Below, piece after piece: positions 18,434-27,631 of a stretch of DNA of 64,000 nucleotides. The first letter of the stretch is position 1, and the number at the start of each line of letters is the position of its first letter. Source of the DNA: Marinobacterium sedimentorum (GTDB lineage: Bacteria; Pseudomonadota; Gammaproteobacteria; Pseudomonadales; Balneatricaceae); assembly GCF_024267675.1 (NCBI RefSeq), contig NZ_JALDYX010000007.1, positions 1-64,000 of the forward strand, written 5' to 3'. The notes beneath the pieces are model-generated. The model worked only from the letters and a program-made list of their open reading frames with translations, did not search any database and was not told where the DNA came from. The position numbers were made by a program, and so were the translations under genes.

Positions 18434-18748
18434 ATGGTTATTGATTTCACGGGGCTGCCGCCGAAAAGTCAGGCCAGCGGAACCCGTGCCCAGACAGACA
18501 ACAACCGCGTTGGCGATCAGGCCCAGCCGCAGACGTCGCCCGCCCCCAAGGCCGGCAGTGCTGCCGAGGTTCGGCTGAGCGAAGCCGCCCAGGCCCTGCA
18601 GGGCGCCGACAAGGCGCTGGCGGATACGCCCGAGGTAAATGAAAGCCGGGTGCAGGCACTGCGCAACGCCATCGAGTCGGGTAGTTACGAGATCAACTAC
18701 GAGCGCCTTGCCCAGCGCATGGTCGACTTTGAGAGCACGCTGGATTGA
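18434..18748 (+). CDS. flgM: Anti-sigma-28 factor FlgM
   Basis: It holds FliA inactive until the hook is complete and is then secreted. The frame is open from a TTG at 18419; the ATG at 18434 follows GAGGA with 8-base spacing and gives 104 residues. The N-terminus MVIDFTGLPPKSQ is family-like, the first half is disordered (Gln/Ala/Ser-rich), and the FliA-binding C-terminus contains VRLSEAAQALQGADKAL and YEINYERLAQRMVDFESTL. Its stop overlaps the flgN start. Confidence 0.93.
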   Translation: MVIDFTGLPPKSQASGTRAQTDNNRVGDQAQPQTSPAPKAGSAAEVRLSEAAQALQGADKALADTPEVNESRVQALRNAIESGSYEINYERLAQRMVDFESTLD

Positions 18749-19239
18749 CACCCCTTTCGCTACCGCACCAGAACGCATTTGACACCCTGACTCGTCAGGG
18801 TGTTGTTGTTTTGACTGATCTGCAGGCCCAGCTCGAGATCGAATTCACCGCCCTTTCACAGCACAACCTCCAAGACCTGCAACAGTCCACTGCCAGCAAG
18901 CAGCTGCTGCTCGAACAACTTGCCCAGACGAATGCGCAGCGCGAGCAACTGATGACGCAGTTCGGTTACAGCGCAACGACCAACGGCATGGCACAGTGGT
19001 TTGCAGCCCTGCCCGAAGATTTACGCCCCGCCAGCGAAACCCTGTGGCAGTCACTGCAACAGGCGCTTGAGCAGATCCAGCGTCTGAATCTGCGCAATGA
19101 ACAGGTGCTGCGACGCAACAGCCGCAACAACGACCAGTTGCTGGCACTGCTACGCGGACAGAATCAGCGTCACACCCTGTACGATGCCAGCGGCGGCAAG
19201 GGCCAGCTTTCAGCCCAGAACCGCCTCGGCAAGGCCTGA
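18745..19239 (+). CDS. flgN: Flagellar export chaperone FlgN
   Basis: A chaperone for FlgK and FlgL. The 164-residue, mostly helical protein contains the FlgN core (LQAQLEIEFTALSQHNLQDLQQSTASKQLLLEQL in parts) and LNLRNEQVLRRNSRNNDQLLALLRGQ toward the end. It starts at a TTG overlapping the flgM stop by four bases (TTGA), so translation is probably coupled; no ATG lies nearby. Confidence 0.9.
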   Translation: MTPLSLPHQNAFDTLTRQGVVVLTDLQAQLEIEFTALSQHNLQDLQQSTASKQLLLEQLAQTNAQREQLMTQFGYSATTNGMAQWFAALPEDLRPASETLWQSLQQALEQIQRLNLRNEQVLRRNSRNNDQLLALLRGQNQRHTLYDASGGKGQLSAQNRLGKA

Positions 19240-19297
19240 ACGCTGACGGCTCAAGTCTGCTGTCACCCAAGAACCCGACGCTAAAGGCCAGCCCAAA

Positions 19298-19390
19298 ATA
19301 TCAACCCGGCGGGTTGATATGAAGCAGGGAAACTTCATCATTGGCTGCAGGCCAATGCGGACGCCATCAAAGCCAGGTACCTTACCTGGC
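19298..19390. repeat. Cluster of four small hairpins between convergent genes
   Basis: Four unrelated perfect inverted repeats follow one another: ATATCAACCC/GGGTTGATAT (19298-19320), ATGAAG/CTTCAT (19319-19338), CATTGGC/GCCAATG (19339-19357) and GCCAGGTA/TACCTGGC (19372-19390). They fill the gap between flgN (+) and the hybrid kinase (-). None has a U tract. They could act as RNA 3'-end stabilisers or a Rho/processing barrier; the purpose is unknown. Confidence 0.7.
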
Positions 19391-19425
19391 CGCAACAAGC
19401 GCGCTAAAGCACCTGCGCCGGCGGA

Positions 19426-22400
19426 TCAGAGCGCTGCGATGCGCTGCTCCACTTCGTTCATCTGCTGCCTGAACAGCGGAATCAGGCCATCCACCCTGAC
19501 CATATCCTGCTCGCGGGCGGCATGCTCCAGCTGCTCACAATAGTCACTCAGGCGTATCGCACCGACCGAGCGGGCGGATGATTTCAGCTTGTGGGCCATG
19601 GCACTGACACCCTCAGCATCAGTATCCTCATAGGCCTGCAGCAGCTCAACGGAGGTCTGCAGACCGTAGTGACGGAAATCCTGCAACAGTTCCAGAATGG
19701 CCTCCGGGTCGTCCCCCACCAGCGCCGCCAACTCGGCAGTATCCAGCACTGCGCTCACGGTTTCGCTCTCGTCCGTGCTTGCCAGTGCAGGCTCGTCTAC
19801 AAGGCCGGTCTCAACCTCAGCAATTGCCGCATCGCCCGCGGTCGCCGCTTGCAGGAAGACCGTTTCTGGCGGCTCTGCTGTTGTGATCGGCTGCACGACT
19901 TCAGTCTCATCGGCGACGTCCCCGGCGCCATTCGCAGCTGCAGCGGCGCTCGGTATCCACTTGTCCAGCATGGCCCGCAGCAGTTCCAGCCGGGCCGGCT
20001 TGCTGATGAAATCATCCATGCCGATATCCTTGCAGCGCTGCGCCTCGCCCTTGAGCGCGTTGGCGGTCAGGGCAATGATGGGCAGGCGGGTCCGCTGCGT
20101 CTGCTCGGCCCGCAGTGCCTTGGTAAGCTGATAGCCGTCCATCTCCGGCATATGCAGATCGGTCAGCAGCACCGCATAGTCACCCTTGCGCCACAGCTCC
20201 AGCGCCTCGAGCCCATTATCGGCAATATCCGCGGTATAGCCCAGCAGACCCAGCTGATGCACAAGCACCTTTTGGTTCACCTTGTTGTCCTCGGCCACCA
20301 GAATCAGGCGTCCCTGCTGTAGCGCCTCCTCACGGGTCGGCAGGACAACGGCCTCTACCGCCTCGGTCTGACCCCATTTCACCGGTTCGAGTATTTCACG
20401 CCGGCTGGCGTAGGTTACGGCGGCCAGCAGCATCCCCCGCGACAGCACATTACCGTCCACCTCCACCCGGTTGGGGCTAGCCTGGCGCGGATACCGCCGC
20501 TGGCCACGCTCGATCTGCACGAACACCAGATCCTGGCCGGGGGCAAGGTCGGCTGCCAGTTCAAACCCTGGCTTCTCCCTTGCCTGGTGCTCGATATCCA
20601 CCACCCAGATATAGAACCCATGGCCCTGCTGCAGTTGCCAGCGCTGCGCCTCTTCAAGGGTATTCACCCTGTCGGTCAGGCAACCCGCGTGTTGCAGATA
20701 AAGCTGCAGGTCATCCGCCAGACTCTGCGCCGAGCCCACTACCAGACAGGTCAGCCCTGCCACCTTCGACTCGGTGACAGGCATCTCCTGCCCAGCCGGC
20801 AGGCGCTGCAGCGGTAGTGATACGCTAAACACCGAGCCTTCACCGGGCGCACTCTGTACCTTGATTTCACCCTGCATCATGTTCACCAGATGCAGCGAAA
20901 TCGCGAGTCCCAGCCCGGTACCGCCAAAACGGCGCGTAGTGGAGGCATCGGCCTGCTTGAACGCGGTAAAGAGGCTGGCCTGCGCCTGTTCGCTCATGCC
21001 GATACCATTGTCGGCCACCTGCAACAGCACCCGCACCTGCTGCGGCGTTTCCTGCTCCAGCGAGACCCGCACCGACACCCGGCCGCCGTCGCCTTCGCTG
21101 GAAAACTTGATGGCGTTGCTGGCCAGATTCAGCAGCACCTGGCGTATGCGCAGCTCATCCCCCAGCAGCAGCGGCGCCAGCTGCGGGTCGGTAAACATGC
21201 GCAGCTCCACACCGCGGTTGCTGGCCTGGTTGTCCACCATGGCACAGCACTGCTCCACCATCGCGGCAATGGAAAAGGGCGCCGGATCCAGCTCCAGGTG
21301 CCCGGCTTCGATCTTGGAGAAATCAAGAATGTCGTCAATGATGCTCAGCAGCGACAGGCCGGATATGCGAATCAGATCCACCATGCCTTTCTGCTTGGGT
21401 TCCAGCCGGGTCTGCTCCAGGACGTCAACCATGCCGATCACCCCGTTCAGCGGGGTACGTATTTCATGACTCATGGTGGCAAGAAACTGTGATTTTGCCT
21501 GGCTGGCCTCTTCAGCCCGCAGCTGCGCCTGCTGCAACTGCTCGGTACGCGCCAGCACGCGCTGCTCCAGCTGATCATTCAGCTGTTTGAGCGCAACCTC
21601 GGCCTGTTTGCGCTGGGTAATGTTTTCATGCGACAGCACCACCCGCAGGGCGCCCTCTCCCACCCGGAAACGGCTGACCTTGCACTGGAACCAGTGCTGC
21701 TGATCGCCACTGTGACAGGCATATTCAAAGGCACCCTGATCCCGCGCCCCCTGCATGACCGCCTGAATCAGCGCGGCCGCCCGGGTGCCCTCCTGTTCTT
21801 CCGGGCCACAGACGCTGAAGTAATTCACTCCCCGGCGGATCGGCTGACTCTGGCGCCAGTTGCTTTCAACAAAGCGGCGCCAGGACTCGTTGCAGGTAAT
21901 CAGGCCGCCATCGGTATCCAGCACCACTATATGCACATTGAGCGCATTGATCAGCGCACGCATAAAGCCCTCGCTGACCCGCAGCTGGGCCGTGCGTGCT
22001 GCGACACGCCGCTCCAGCGTGGCGTTGGCCTCATGCAGCTGCTGCTCGCTGGCCTTAAGTGCCAGCTCGAGCTGTTTGTTGTCGTGGATGTCGGTATGAA
22101 TGCCGGAAATGAACAGCGGCTTGCCATTCTCGCACCGGCTCAGGGCAGCGGCACTGGTACGGATCCAGCGCCACTCGCCACTGGCGGTACGCAGCCGGTG
22201 ATCGTGCTCATAAAGCTCGCAGCGCCCGTGCAGCAGATCATCCATGGCCTGCTCCACCACCGGCTTGTCGTCCGGATGAACCAGATCAGCCCAGGTCTCA
22301 TAGGTATGCTCCAGCTCATCGAGGCGGTAGCCCAGCATGCTGGCCCAGCAACCGCTGTACTGAATTTTGCCCCTGACCAGATCCCAGTCCCAGAAGCCGA

Positions 22401-23988
22401 GCCTGCTGCCATCAATGACCCGCTGCAACCGCGCCTTGGCCTCGCTCAGTTCGGCGGTACGATGGATCACTTCGTGACGCACACGCGCCTGCTGTCCTGC
22501 GGAAAGAAAGGTGAGCAGGGTCGCTAACAGCGCCGCCAGTACCGCCGCCACCAGGTAGATTTTTACACTGAAGCTCTGCCCTGGCCGCCAGGGCGTCAGC
22601 GCCCAGAGTTCCAGCAGCCGGTCCTCGCCCGGCCTTGCATGCAGCGGCTCAGCCCAGCCAGGCAGGCTGTCCTGCGGAACCTGGCGTTCAAACAATACCA
22701 GAGGCGCTGGCGCGGCGGCCAAAGCCACGCTAAAGCGAATCCCTACCGACGCACCTGCCAGTGCTTGCGCGGGCTCCAGCGACAGCGCACCCACCGCAAA
22801 ACCACGCACGCCGGCACGACGCTCTTCGAGGCTTGCATTGCCAACATCCAGATCCCCGCGATATACGGGCACAAAGAATAAACGGGCACCGCCAGACTCC
22901 AGCTCAGGGCGCAGTATCTGGACCGGCTGGCCGCTCTGTGCCGCACTCACCAGGGCTTCGCTGACACGCGCATCGGCACTAAAGTCCAACCCGGTCTTAA
23001 CCGCTTTTGCAGCGGGGCCTGCTGCAAACTTTAGCCGGTAGCTGCCCGCCGCGTTCTCTGGCTCGGCCCAGCCGAGCCAGAGAACGCCTTCGGTACTCAG
23101 CGCCCGCTGGGTAAACTCGCTGAAGGTGGCAGCGCTTAGGCTCCGACTGGATGCTATATAAGCCGCCCCCATCATGACCGCGTGTTCCTGCCCGGCATAG
23201 AGACCGCTTAACTGGGTACTCAGATCCTGCCCTCGAGCCGCCAGGTCTGCCTGCTTTTCAAGCTGTTCGCTGCGCGTCAGCCAGTAATAACCGCTCAGCA
23301 CCAGGGCCACCGTGAGCAGCGGCAACAGCAGCACCAGGCCCGCTCGCGCCTGCTGATGGCGCCGGTACAGCATCCAGGCCATGATCAGCGGCATGATCAA
23401 CAGAACACCAAGGCTGTCTCCTGCCCACCAGCGGAACCAGATGCCACTCAGCGCTGCACTATCTGCTGCGCCAAAGCCAAAGCGTGCCGCCGTTGCAATG
23501 CTGGCGGACACCAGACAGACCACCGGCACCAGCAGTATCGACGGCACCAGCAAAGGGGTCTGGTCATAGTGCCGGACCAGCCCCCGATACAAGGGCTGCA
23601 ACACCCAGGCACCTGTTACCGCCTGCAGCGTAACGCCAACCGTCGTCACCGCAGGAACCAGCATGGCTGCAGCATTGCCGGGGTCGCCCAGCTGATTCAG
23701 GCTGATCACCGCAGAGCCAAAAGCCCCCAGCGCAATGCCGGGCCAGCAGTTGCGCCCAAACATCAGCAACGCGGTTATCGACAGGCCCGCCAGCGGCCAG
23801 ATAAAGGCCAGCACCGAGTCCGGGGACAGAAATCGTACCGCCAGCTGCGCCAGGGTCACATAGGTCAGCGTAATGGCCAGAATACGCACGAGTTGCGGCC
23901 CGCTGGCGATAGCGCTGGCAGACAGAGGTCTGGCCGCCGCCGTTTGGGCAGTATCAGTCTGGGCAGTGTCCGGGGATATTGAGGTCAT
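19426..23988 (-). CDS. MASE1-CHASE-PAS hybrid sensor histidine kinase with REC and Hpt domains
   Basis: An inner-membrane, four-step phosphorelay kinase of 1520 residues. The order is an N-terminal MASE1 membrane domain (about 30-240, many hydrophobic helices), a periplasmic CHASE-like sensor (about 250-480), a further membrane helix, two PAS domains (about 530-780), a dimerisation domain with the phospho-accepting His841 in SHEIRTPLNG, an ATPase domain (DNGIGM, GTGLGL), a degenerate receiver-like segment, a receiver with Asp1277 (LTDLHMPEMDG) and an Hpt domain with His1466 (MAHKLKSSARSVG). The substrate of the sensor is not predictable. It lies 51 bases downstream of the stand-alone regulator on the same strand, its likely operon partner. 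An alternative partner elsewhere cannot be excluded. Confidence 0.9.
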   Translation of the reverse strand: MTSISPDTAQTDTAQTAAARPLSASAIASGPQLVRILAITLTYVTLAQLAVRFLSPDSVLAFIWPLAGLSITALLMFGRNCWPGIALGAFGSAVISLNQLGDPGNAAAMLVPAVTTVGVTLQAVTGAWVLQPLYRGLVRHYDQTPLLVPSILLVPVVCLVSASIATAARFGFGAADSAALSGIWFRWWAGDSLGVLLIMPLIMAWMLYRRHQQARAGLVLLLPLLTVALVLSGYYWLTRSEQLEKQADLAARGQDLSTQLSGLYAGQEHAVMMGAAYIASSRSLSAATFSEFTQRALSTEGVLWLGWAEPENAAGSYRLKFAAGPAAKAVKTGLDFSADARVSEALVSAAQSGQPVQILRPELESGGARLFFVPVYRGDLDVGNASLEERRAGVRGFAVGALSLEPAQALAGASVGIRFSVALAAAPAPLVLFERQVPQDSLPGWAEPLHARPGEDRLLELWALTPWRPGQSFSVKIYLVAAVLAALLATLLTFLSAGQQARVRHEVIHRTAELSEAKARLQRVIDGSRLGFWDWDLVRGKIQYSGCWASMLGYRLDELEHTYETWADLVHPDDKPVVEQAMDDLLHGRCELYEHDHRLRTASGEWRWIRTSAAALSRCENGKPLFISGIHTDIHDNKQLELALKASEQQLHEANATLERRVAARTAQLRVSEGFMRALINALNVHIVVLDTDGGLITCNESWRRFVESNWRQSQPIRRGVNYFSVCGPEEQEGTRAAALIQAVMQGARDQGAFEYACHSGDQQHWFQCKVSRFRVGEGALRVVLSHENITQRKQAEVALKQLNDQLEQRVLARTEQLQQAQLRAEEASQAKSQFLATMSHEIRTPLNGVIGMVDVLEQTRLEPKQKGMVDLIRISGLSLLSIIDDILDFSKIEAGHLELDPAPFSIAAMVEQCCAMVDNQASNRGVELRMFTDPQLAPLLLGDELRIRQVLLNLASNAIKFSSEGDGGRVSVRVSLEQETPQQVRVLLQVADNGIGMSEQAQASLFTAFKQADASTTRRFGGTGLGLAISLHLVNMMQGEIKVQSAPGEGSVFSVSLPLQRLPAGQEMPVTESKVAGLTCLVVGSAQSLADDLQLYLQHAGCLTDRVNTLEEAQRWQLQQGHGFYIWVVDIEHQAREKPGFELAADLAPGQDLVFVQIERGQRRYPRQASPNRVEVDGNVLSRGMLLAAVTYASRREILEPVKWGQTEAVEAVVLPTREEALQQGRLILVAEDNKVNQKVLVHQLGLLGYTADIADNGLEALELWRKGDYAVLLTDLHMPEMDGYQLTKALRAEQTQRTRLPIIALTANALKGEAQRCKDIGMDDFISKPARLELLRAMLDKWIPSAAAAANGAGDVADETEVVQPITTAEPPETVFLQAATAGDAAIAEVETGLVDEPALASTDESETVSAVLDTAELAALVGDDPEAILELLQDFRHYGLQTSVELLQAYEDTDAEGVSAMAHKLKSSARSVGAIRLSDYCEQLEHAAREQDMVRVDGLIPLFRQQMNEVEQRIAAL

Positions 23989-24039
23989 CGTCCTTGCCTA
24001 GTCATAGCGTGCGGGCGCACGACAACAGCGGTTACAGGG

Positions 24040-25221
24040 TTATTCCATATGCAGCAAAGTACTAAGTTTTTTCAGCAAAACGGCCTTGTCGAGCGGTTTG
24101 ACCACAAAGTCACGGGCACCGGCCTTAAGGCATTCAACGACCACTTCTTTCTTGCTGTGCCCAGTGATCATGACCACCGGGATGCTGGCAAAGGACTCAA
24201 TAGCCTTGATACGTCGCGTGGTTTCAATGCCACTCAGATCCGGCAAGCCTATATCCATGAAAATAAGTTCAGGTCGACGCGCACGCATGGCCGCCATCGC
24301 CTCCTGACTGGATAGTGCAAACATAAGCTCGACACCCGCATCCTTCAGCAGACGCGCCACCAACTTGTGCTGAAAGGCATCGTCATCCACCACTAGCACC
24401 AGCGGTTTGCGGGTCTCTGCGAGCTGTTGCAGCCCCCGTACGGACTCCATCTCAGGTACCAGTTTCTGACGAAACTGCTCCTCCCAGTCGCTCACCGGCT
24501 GTATCGCGCTGGACGCGGTACGCAGGTGCACATCGACCTGCTCAGTTTGCAGGCGCGCAAACTCGGTCTGCAGCAGATCCAGCACCGAAAGATCCACCAC
24601 ACCCTCGGCCTCACGCAGCAGCCGCTGCCCCTGGGTCGAGAATCGAGACGCAAAACCATCCAGCGCCAGGCGAATATCATCACCGGCCTGCTCCGCCACT
24701 TGCTGACTCGATGCGATATGCTCCCTACCCTGACTAAGGCTCATCTCCAGCAACGCTTCGAGCCCGGCGATACGTCTCGCCTGGGCGGCAAATTCACTGG
24801 TGGTGGGGGTCTCGGCTTCGTTCAGCGCCACCTGTCGCAGCGCGTGATGCACTTCCATACCCAGGCGCGTGGAGTCATACCCCAGCGGCCAGAACAGCAC
24901 ATAGCTTGAAAAGTGGCCTTTCTTGCACAGGCTGTACACTTCCTGCAACTCGGCCTTGGTGCACAGAATCAGGGTTCTGTGGGGATGTGCGTGTGCCTGA
25001 GCGCTGAGGCGATAGAGCCCCAGATAGTAGCTTTGAGCGCGGGCCAGTGTCGGAAACGCCAGTACCAAAACGGCAGGACTGTACTGCTCAAAGTCCGCCA
25101 CCGACCTGTCCGAGTCTGTGGATATAAACACCTGTTCAAATTCCTTGCACAGCAGCTCGCGGACAACCTTTGCATCATCCACATCTTCGGCGGCAATCAG
25201 GATGTTTCTATTGGCACTCAT
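24040..25221 (-). CDS. Response regulator with pseudo-receiver, helical linker and C-terminal receiver
   Basis: A 393-residue cytosolic protein without DNA-binding or enzymatic output domain. Residues 1-120 resemble a receiver but lack the acceptor Asp (VLVLAFPTL at that strand). A long helical stretch (about 140-270) follows, then a canonical receiver with the acidic pocket VVDDD, phospho-acceptor Asp323 in FMDIGLPDLSG, the Thr of MITGHSK and the Lys of VVKPLD. The ATG at 25221 (after AAGAAG) is preferred over the longer frame from 25278. It probably shuttles phosphate from, or reports to, the hybrid kinase immediately downstream. Confidence 0.85.
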   Translation of the reverse strand: MSANRNILIAAEDVDDAKVVRELLCKEFEQVFISTDSDRSVADFEQYSPAVLVLAFPTLARAQSYYLGLYRLSAQAHAHPHRTLILCTKAELQEVYSLCKKGHFSSYVLFWPLGYDSTRLGMEVHHALRQVALNEAETPTTSEFAAQARRIAGLEALLEMSLSQGREHIASSQQVAEQAGDDIRLALDGFASRFSTQGQRLLREAEGVVDLSVLDLLQTEFARLQTEQVDVHLRTASSAIQPVSDWEEQFRQKLVPEMESVRGLQQLAETRKPLVLVVDDDAFQHKLVARLLKDAGVELMFALSSQEAMAAMRARRPELIFMDIGLPDLSGIETTRRIKAIESFASIPVVMITGHSKKEVVVECLKAGARDFVVKPLDKAVLLKKLSTLLHME

Positions 25222-25561
25222 GCGACATCTTCTTGCAGGGCTTTGAATGTACAAGGAAAGATAGCACGCGTTGAACACCCGGCGGCAAACCTATGTCAAC
25301 AAGTACAAAAAACAGGCAGGAAAACTTGACAGCAAGGAGAATCCAGAAAATACGGAAACACAATCGGAAATACGGCAACCGCAACACCGGTCAGGAAGTT
25401 CGGTGATGGCTGAACAATGATCGAAAATGGGATGAAGGCACAAAAAAGAAGGAATAACCATTAACGCAAAGCCAGCCACAGTGCAGGGGCACAACAGCGT
25501 CAGCCAAACAATCGAGACCATCACCGCCGAGGCTAACGCCCGTCAGGCGTCTGGCGTGAAA
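25222..25561. other. Intergenic region upstream of the response regulator
   Basis: 340 bases between the regulator and the tRNA gene. It should hold the promoter of the regulator-kinase pair (minus strand), but I see no clear hexamers, and no terminator-like hairpin with a U tract for the tRNA. Confidence 0.4.
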
Positions 25562-25637
25562 TGGTCTCCCCGCAGGGACTCGAACCCCGATCTAAGCCTT
25601 AGGAGGGCCTCGTTCTATCCAGTTGAACTACGGAGAG
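25562..25637 (-). tRNA. tRNA-Arg (anticodon CCU)
   Basis: On the minus strand the cloverleaf folds completely: acceptor CTCTCCG with CGGGGAG (one G-U), D stem GTTC/GAAC, anticodon stem AGGCC/GGCTT around loop CTCCTAA (anticodon CCT, reading AGG), T stem CGGGG/CCCTG around TTCGAGT, discriminator A and encoded CCA. 76 bases. It is a single isolated gene. Confidence 0.95.
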
Positions 25638-25945
25638 ACGTAAAGTCAGCGCTGTGCATGGTGCCAGGGCGACTTGTTTGCAGCGCGGGGAATGCTATTG
25701 CATTCGTCCGGCGGCGTCAACCGATGCGCACCCTGCCAGGTCACCCGCGAGGCTCTGTACCTTTTAAGATAGCCAGTACTGGAGCCCGGTTCCCTCCCTG
25801 GCCTCACGCCCAAAAGTCCGCTACCCGTAAAGAGTTCCCGCAGGATCAACTGAAAGTCGATAATAGTTCAATCCATTATTGAAATCTAAATAATAACGAT
25901 TATCATTGGCAATACTATTTCAATGACAGACCGTCGGAGCTCAAG
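25638..25945. other. Intergenic region with iron-responsive promoter
   Basis: 308 bases between the tRNA and exbB. The right half is AT-rich and holds the Fur-type site at 25889-25907. The left half shows nothing recognisable. Confidence 0.5.
25889..25907. promoter_or_regulatory. Fur-box-like operator upstream of exbB
   Basis: The stretch AATAATAACGATTATCATT resembles the 19-bp Fur consensus GATAATGATAATCATTATC, with the core GATTATCATT well conserved. It sits about 40-50 bases before the first gene of a TonB system, where iron repression is expected. Confidence 0.8.
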
Positions 25946-26821
25946 GTGGAACCCTCAATGGAGACAGCAACAACGCCAGTACAGCAGGACCCAACCCTAA
26001 CCGGTGATACGGTGGTCCCCTCTGCTCTGAACGCGGCTCTTCCCACAAGACTGAACACCGATACCGGCGCCACCTTGCCCAGTGCAACTGATGCCACAGA
26101 GCTGTTGAGCCCAGAACTCCCCCTGGCAGACCCGGCCGCCCTGCCCACAACCTTGCTGGACCCGCTGCAGCAGTTTCTCAACGTCGGCGGGCCTGTCGTC
26201 TGGATCCTGCTTGGCTTCTCCGTTATTGCCCTCAGCATTGTGCTGCTAAAGATCTGGCAGTTTACCCTGCTGCGCCCCGAGTCCAGCCCGCGACTGGAAT
26301 ACAGCCTTGGCCTCTGGCGCGCCTCCCGCACCGACGAAGCCCTGGAGGGCATCAAGGGCCAGGGCCCTATATACGAACTGGTGGCACTGGCCATGGTCGG
26401 GCTGCAAAACGGCGGTGACACCCCGCTGCTGCGGGACGAACTGGCGCGGATTGCCAGCCTGCGCCTCAATCAGTTGCGTGCCTTTTTGCGCCCGCTCGAG
26501 GTCATCGCCATGCTCAGCCCGTTGTTAGGCTTGCTGGGCACCGTACTGGGCATGATCGGTGCCTTCCAGCAGATGGAAGCCGCGGGCAATCAGGTCGATC
26601 CGTCCGTGCTGTCCGGCGGCATCTGGCAGGCACTGCTCACCACCGCCGTGGGTATAGCCGTGGCCATTCCGGTGACCCTGGCCCACAGCTGGCTGGAGCG
26701 TAAAACCGAACGTGTCGCCGCCCTCATGAGCGATTCAGTCACCCAGGTCTTTACCAGCGCCCCGGCACTGCAATACCGCGCCGCCAGCGACCACAGTGAG
26801 GCGCTGCGCCGTGCGGCTTGA
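25946..26821 (+). CDS. exbB: ExbB-type (MotA/TolQ/ExbB) proton channel protein
   Basis: An inner-membrane part of the TonB energising complex. The 291-residue form starts with about 75 residues of Thr/Ala/Pro-rich extension, then a first membrane helix (VWILLGFSVIALSIVLLKIW, residues 79-98) and the conserved pair of helices in the MotA_ExbB domain (EVIAMLSPLLGLLGTVLGMIGAF in parts; LLTTAVGIAVAIPVTLAHSWLE). The start may be GTG 25946 (GGAG upstream) or ATG 25958. It overlaps the next gene by 11 bases and heads a Fur-regulated operon. Confidence 0.9.
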   Translation: MEPSMETATTPVQQDPTLTGDTVVPSALNAALPTRLNTDTGATLPSATDATELLSPELPLADPAALPTTLLDPLQQFLNVGGPVVWILLGFSVIALSIVLLKIWQFTLLRPESSPRLEYSLGLWRASRTDEALEGIKGQGPIYELVALAMVGLQNGGDTPLLRDELARIASLRLNQLRAFLRPLEVIAMLSPLLGLLGTVLGMIGAFQQMEAAGNQVDPSVLSGGIWQALLTTAVGIAVAIPVTLAHSWLERKTERVAALMSDSVTQVFTSAPALQYRAASDHSEALRRAA

Positions 26822-27203
26822 TCTGACAGCACCTGCGCGCCGGCGCGCCATCAGCCTGACACCGCTGATTGATGTCGTCTTTATTCTGCTGCTGTTCTTC
26901 ATGCTGTCATCCACCTTTACCCAGTGGCGTCAGCTCGATCTGGTCGTGCCCGGCACGGGCACTGCAACGCCGCCTGTGCAGCATCAGGTCCGGCTGCTAT
27001 CCGACGACGGCCGCTTTCTGCTCGATGGCATGGAACTGAACCTGCAGGATAGCGGCGCACTGACCCGACAACTCAGCCAGCAGAGCGATGATCTGTTTGT
27101 TGTCAGTGCGGACAGCGGCATCGCGACCCAGGCCTTGATCGGTCTGCTGGATGCCCTGAACGCCGCCGGCGCACGACAGCTGTCACTGGCGCAGCGACCA
27201 TGA
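26811..27203 (+). CDS. exbD: ExbD/TolR family protein (first copy)
   Basis: A TonB-complex subunit with one N-terminal membrane helix carrying the proton-path Asp (ISLTPLIDVVFILLLFFMLSS, split around Asp) and a periplasmic domain. The frame is open from 26796; the GTG at 26811 follows GAGG and gives 130 residues. It overlaps exbB by 11 bases and the second exbD by 4 (ATGA). Confidence 0.9.
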   Translation: MRLDLTAPARRRAISLTPLIDVVFILLLFFMLSSTFTQWRQLDLVVPGTGTATPPVQHQVRLLSDDGRFLLDGMELNLQDSGALTRQLSQQSDDLFVVSADSGIATQALIGLLDALNAAGARQLSLAQRP

Positions 27204-27631
27204 AATTTGCAGCCCAGACCAGCCCTCACGCGACGAACCGGGATGACAACCTGATTCCGCTGATTAACGTCGTGTTTCTAATGCTGATCTTTTTTATGGT
27301 GGCCGGGAAAATAAGCCACTCCGATGCCATTGCCATTAATCCGCCTGCATCGACGAGTGAAACAACAGCCTCCAGCAAAGAACCGATCAGAATTCTGTTG
27401 TCAGCTACCGGCGTGATTTACATGGATGATATGGCACTGGAATCCGAGCAACTAACCAATGCCGTCACCACTGCGCTTGATAACAGCCATGATCCACAAG
27501 GGCTGTCGATATTACTCAAGGTGGATGCCGCCACACCGGTGGATACCTTGTTGCAGACCCTGGAGCAGATAAAGGCCGCCGGCATGCTGAAAATATCCCT
27601 GGCCACCCGTGTTGCGGAGCGCCCGGCATGA
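27200..27631 (+). CDS. exbD: ExbD/TolR family protein (second copy)
   Basis: A second, clearly diverged ExbD of 143 residues. The single helix is LIPLINVVFLMLIFFMVAG; the usual acidic residue (Asp in the first copy, LIDVV) is Asn here (LINVV). Since that Asp is the proton-path residue of ExbD, this copy may be structural only and work as a heteromer with copy one. It is coupled through ATGA overlaps to its neighbours on both sides. Confidence 0.88.
   Translation: MKFAAQTSPHATNRDDNLIPLINVVFLMLIFFMVAGKISHSDAIAINPPASTSETTASSKEPIRILLSATGVIYMDDMALESEQLTNAVTTALDNSHDPQGLSILLKVDAATPVDTLLQTLEQIKAAGMLKISLATRVAERPA

Noticed and set aside
19298..19390. Possible CRISPR array from the repeated hairpins
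   Set aside because: The four inverted repeats differ in sequence and there is no repeat-spacer periodicity.
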